Origin: Kiritimatiellia bacterium
Lineage (GTDB): Bacteria; Verrucomicrobiota; Kiritimatiellia; JAFGHX01
Assembly (NCBI GenBank): GCA_016929905.1
Contig: JAFGHX010000044.1
Span: 1 to 41,057 of the forward strand
Reading direction: 5' to 3'
Length of the DNA stretch: 41,057 nt
Position 1 is the first letter of the stretch; the number at the start of each line of letters is the position of its first letter. The notes below the pieces were generated by a model. That model was not told where the DNA came from. It saw only the letters and a program-made list of their open reading frames with translations, and searched no databases. Shown here in pieces: positions 39,445 through 41,057 of this stretch. A program made the position numbers and the translations under genes.

Positions 39445-40686
39445 CTAAGGGGTCATGATTTCGAGGTTCGCCCACGCGTCCGCGCCGCTGAAGTTGGTGC
39501 CGAGGTTGCCCTGGATGATGCCGCTCTGGTTGCCGTCGATGATCCAGAAGTTGGTCGAACCTTCCATTCCGGACCCGACCCCGTTGCGGACGACGACATT
39601 GTCCTCGTTCGTGACCAGGATCCCGTAGTGCAGGCTGTCGATCACCGTGTTGTTCGCGATCCAGTTGCCGCTGCCCTGCACCTCGATGCCGCGCGGGTTC
39701 GAGGTGAGGTTGTTGTTCTCGATCCGGTTGCCGCTGTCGAACACCACGATCCCGGCCCCGTTGCTCGTCGTGTTCCCGTTGTCGCCGCAGTTGTTGCCGA
39801 TCACCTGACAGCTCCAGGTCACCTGGATGCCGTCCGCCTTGTTGAAGCCGACCAGGCAGTCGCGCACGGAGCAGTACATGTCCGCCGCAATCCCGTCCTG
39901 CCCGTTTTCCGCGGACGTCGAGTTCCGCAGGCACGAGCCCATGCCGGTGAGGATGCCGTTGCCCGCATTCTCGATGCTCTTGCAGTCCATCACCGTGGCG
40001 CCGTCGCCGGCCTTGATGCCGTCTTCCCCGTTGCCCGTGGCGGTGCAGCCGGAAACCCGGCTGCCTGAGCCCGTCTTGACGCCCGTCTTCCCGTTCTCGT
40101 CGCTCTTGCAGTCGCGGATGGTGGCGTCGTCGCCGGTGAGGATACCCTCGTTTGTGTTCCCGCCCGAGGAGCATTCGAGCACCATACAGCTTTCGCCCAC
40201 GCCGAGCCCGCCGCCGCCGTTAGCCCAGACTTTGATGGCCGAGAACTCGCTCTGGTGCGCGTTCGTCGCGTTCAGCGCCCAGCCGCCCCAGTTGTCCACA
40301 ACGCCGTTGCGGATCGCGATATTGTAAAAGGCGTCCTGCTCCGGCTCCGTTGGCGAGTCCACATAAATGCCGTGCAGCGTGCCGGTCTCGCCGAACAGGC
40401 CGAACCCGCACAGGTCGAGTTGCACGTCGTCGGCCGCGATCGTGATCCCGTTGAAGCCGCTGACCCCGCCCAGGTTGTCCGTGAGGTAGTAGGAGCCGGA
40501 ATTCGAGATCGTGATGGGCAGCTCCGATATGTAGACGCGCGGCTCGACCTGGTCCAGCGTCTTCATCGTCGCTTCCTCCGAGCCGGGCGGCCCGGGCGGG
40601 TTGGGAAACTCCTGCCCCGCGCACGGCGTCCGCGGCAGGGCGACTGCACAGGATGCACACAATGCGATCAGAACCAGTCTCTTCAT
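39445..40686 (-). CDS. Secreted right-handed beta-helix protein B
   Basis: 413 residues from the ATG at 40686 (signal peptide KRLVLIALCASCAVALPRTPCAG), preceded on the minus strand by GGGGAGG. The mature N-terminus PNPPGPPGSEEATMKTLDQV and ITISNSGSYYLTDNLGGVSG mirror protein A. The middle shows five or six near-identical coils of about 23 residues (DDATIRDCKSDENGKTGVKT, DGATVMDCKSIENAGNGILT, MGSCLRNSTSAENGQDGIAA), each with a cysteine at the same place, that is, a stacked cysteine ladder. It is longer than A by about three coils. No lyase motif is seen. Confidence 0.87.
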   Translation of the reverse strand: MKRLVLIALCASCAVALPRTPCAGQEFPNPPGPPGSEEATMKTLDQVEPRVYISELPITISNSGSYYLTDNLGGVSGFNGITIAADDVQLDLCGFGLFGETGTLHGIYVDSPTEPEQDAFYNIAIRNGVVDNWGGWALNATNAHQSEFSAIKVWANGGGGLGVGESCMVLECSSGGNTNEGILTGDDATIRDCKSDENGKTGVKTGSGSRVSGCTATGNGEDGIKAGDGATVMDCKSIENAGNGILTGMGSCLRNSTSAENGQDGIAADMYCSVRDCLVGFNKADGIQVTWSCQVIGNNCGDNGNTTSNGAGIVVFDSGNRIENNNLTSNPRGIEVQGSGNWIANNTVIDSLHYGILVTNEDNVVVRNGVGSGMEGSTNFWIIDGNQSGIIQGNLGTNFSGADAWANLEIMTP

Positions 40687-40788
40687 ATCCCTCGACCTCC
40701 CCGGTGACCCGATGTGGAACAACAGACGCAACCGGCGCGGGGTGCCGCCACGCCGACAGCCTGCCTGCGACCCGTCCCGCCGGGCGGC

Positions 40789-40818
40789 ATCCTATCATCT
40801 CCCGCACGGCGGTTTCAA
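40789..40818 (-). promoter_or_regulatory. Promoter of beta-helix gene B
   Basis: On the minus strand TTGAAA (40818-40813), 18 bp, TAGGAT (40794-40789). It leaves a leader of about 100 bases before the ATG at 40686. Confidence 0.5.
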
Positions 40819-40879
40819 GGCTGGAGTGCGAAACGAGGCGCCGGGCGTGAAGATCCGCCCGAATCCTGCCCGGACCTCT

Positions 40880-40908
40880 GAAACTTGCTCGAGAACTTAC
40901 TCGGAAAC
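40880..40908 (+). repeat. 12-bp tandem repeat AACTTGCTCGAG, copy 3
   Basis: AACTTGCTCGAG, AACTTACTCGGA and a decayed third unit. The first 22 bases are the same as in the copy at 17625-17664, including the leading GAA. Confidence 0.85.
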
Positions 40909-40977
40909 ATATCCGGCGCCGCCCCGCGTGCCGAGGGTCTTACAGCCACTGCCCCGGCCTTCCGCCCTTCGCCTTAG

Positions 40978-41057
40978 TACTGCCTTTCGTAAATACGCTA
41001 ACGTTAGCCGAGGCGATTTTGGCGCTGGGCAAGGCGCGCGGGAGGGGGCAATACCCG
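40978..41057 (+). repeat. Partial repeat element running off the window
   Basis: From about 40978 the sequence runs TACTGCCTTTCGTAAATACG, then the perfect palindrome GCTAACGTTAGC (40997-41008), GAGGCGATTTTGGCGCTGGG, and GGGCAATACCCG at the window end. I recall related strings as a long dispersed palindrome in PVC genomes, in which an inverted copy (AAAATCGCC) would follow. Only one half is in view, so this stays tentative. Confidence 0.35.

Larger units (their letters stand above)
40687..41057. other. Promoter and repeat region at the right edge
   Basis: No gene is visible. It holds the promoter of beta-helix gene B, a 12-bp repeat cluster (40880-40908) and an element with the palindrome GCTAACGTTAGC (40997-41008). 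The remainder (40732-40788 and 40910-40975) shows nothing else. Confidence 0.6.

Noticed and set aside
1..41057. rRNA, tRNA genes, integrases or transposases
   Set aside because: I found no cloverleaf, rRNA core sequence or DDE/HUH/tyrosine recombinase motif, although a tRNA could be missed by eye.

Overview
The window is about two thirds G+C and comes from a bacterium. I infer an uncultured member of the PVC superphylum, most likely Kiritimatiellota/Lentisphaerota-like. The reasons are a formylglycine sulfatase, secreted right-handed beta-helix proteins with a PPGPPGS...QVEPR N-terminal module, an alpha-2-macroglobulin/PBP1C pair, a multipass TPR protein of the PMT/TMTC-like type, and intergenic space filled with several families of short repeats. 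This is inference from gene content; no rRNA or tRNA is visible.

Layout. 1-620: the 3' end of a secreted protein gene, then two gene remnants (an internally deleted glycoside hydrolase that keeps its promoter, RBS and start, and a truncated minus-strand ORF). 618-2069: sulfatase (-). 2070-2768: repeat-rich intergenic DNA. 2769-14824: a Tad (tight adherence) pilus/secretion locus in one orientation: two Flp-like pilins, two TadE-like proteins, a TadG-like protein, a secreted hypothetical, CpaB, an FHA-CpaF ATPase fusion, TadB, TadC, then an FHA/membrane protein and a five-repeat PEGA protein. No secretin, TadZ/CpaE or prepilin peptidase is present here. 14811-15194: DUF192 protein (-). 15498-17626: an OmpR-family response regulator and its histidine kinase. 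17966-26588: a cell-envelope block (alpha-2-macroglobulin, PBP1C, and a papain-like/NlpC-P60-type lipoprotein). 26758-29975: a membrane-anchored alpha/beta hydrolase and a multipass TPR protein. 29976-30300: a cluster of hairpins. 30301-32225: a divergent Uma2-type nuclease and an Fe-S aldo/keto reductase. 32418-38168: a modular trypsin-like protease (-), a DUF362 protein and a secreted carboxypeptidase-regulatory-like protein. 38397-40686: two convergent beta-helix paralogues. The window ends inside another repeat.

How it fits together. The Tad genes are tightly spaced or overlapping (TadE/TadG, CpaB/CpaF, CpaF/TadB, TadB/TadC). Five membrane-anchored products carry the same [SA]GQ prepilin-type cleavage signature, so one processing enzyme encoded elsewhere should serve all of them. 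The two-component system sits just before the alpha-2-macroglobulin gene. Three TTGTC[AG] direct repeats one helical turn apart lie between them, which suggests that the regulator controls the envelope-defence block.

Promoters resembling the sigma-70 consensus can be read before many genes (TTGACA-like box, 16-18 bp, TA-rich box). Two of them lie so close to the ATG that the mRNA should be leaderless, and a third would leave only a few bases of leader. At least eight families of short repeats or palindromes occupy the gaps, and two of them have become part of coding sequence.
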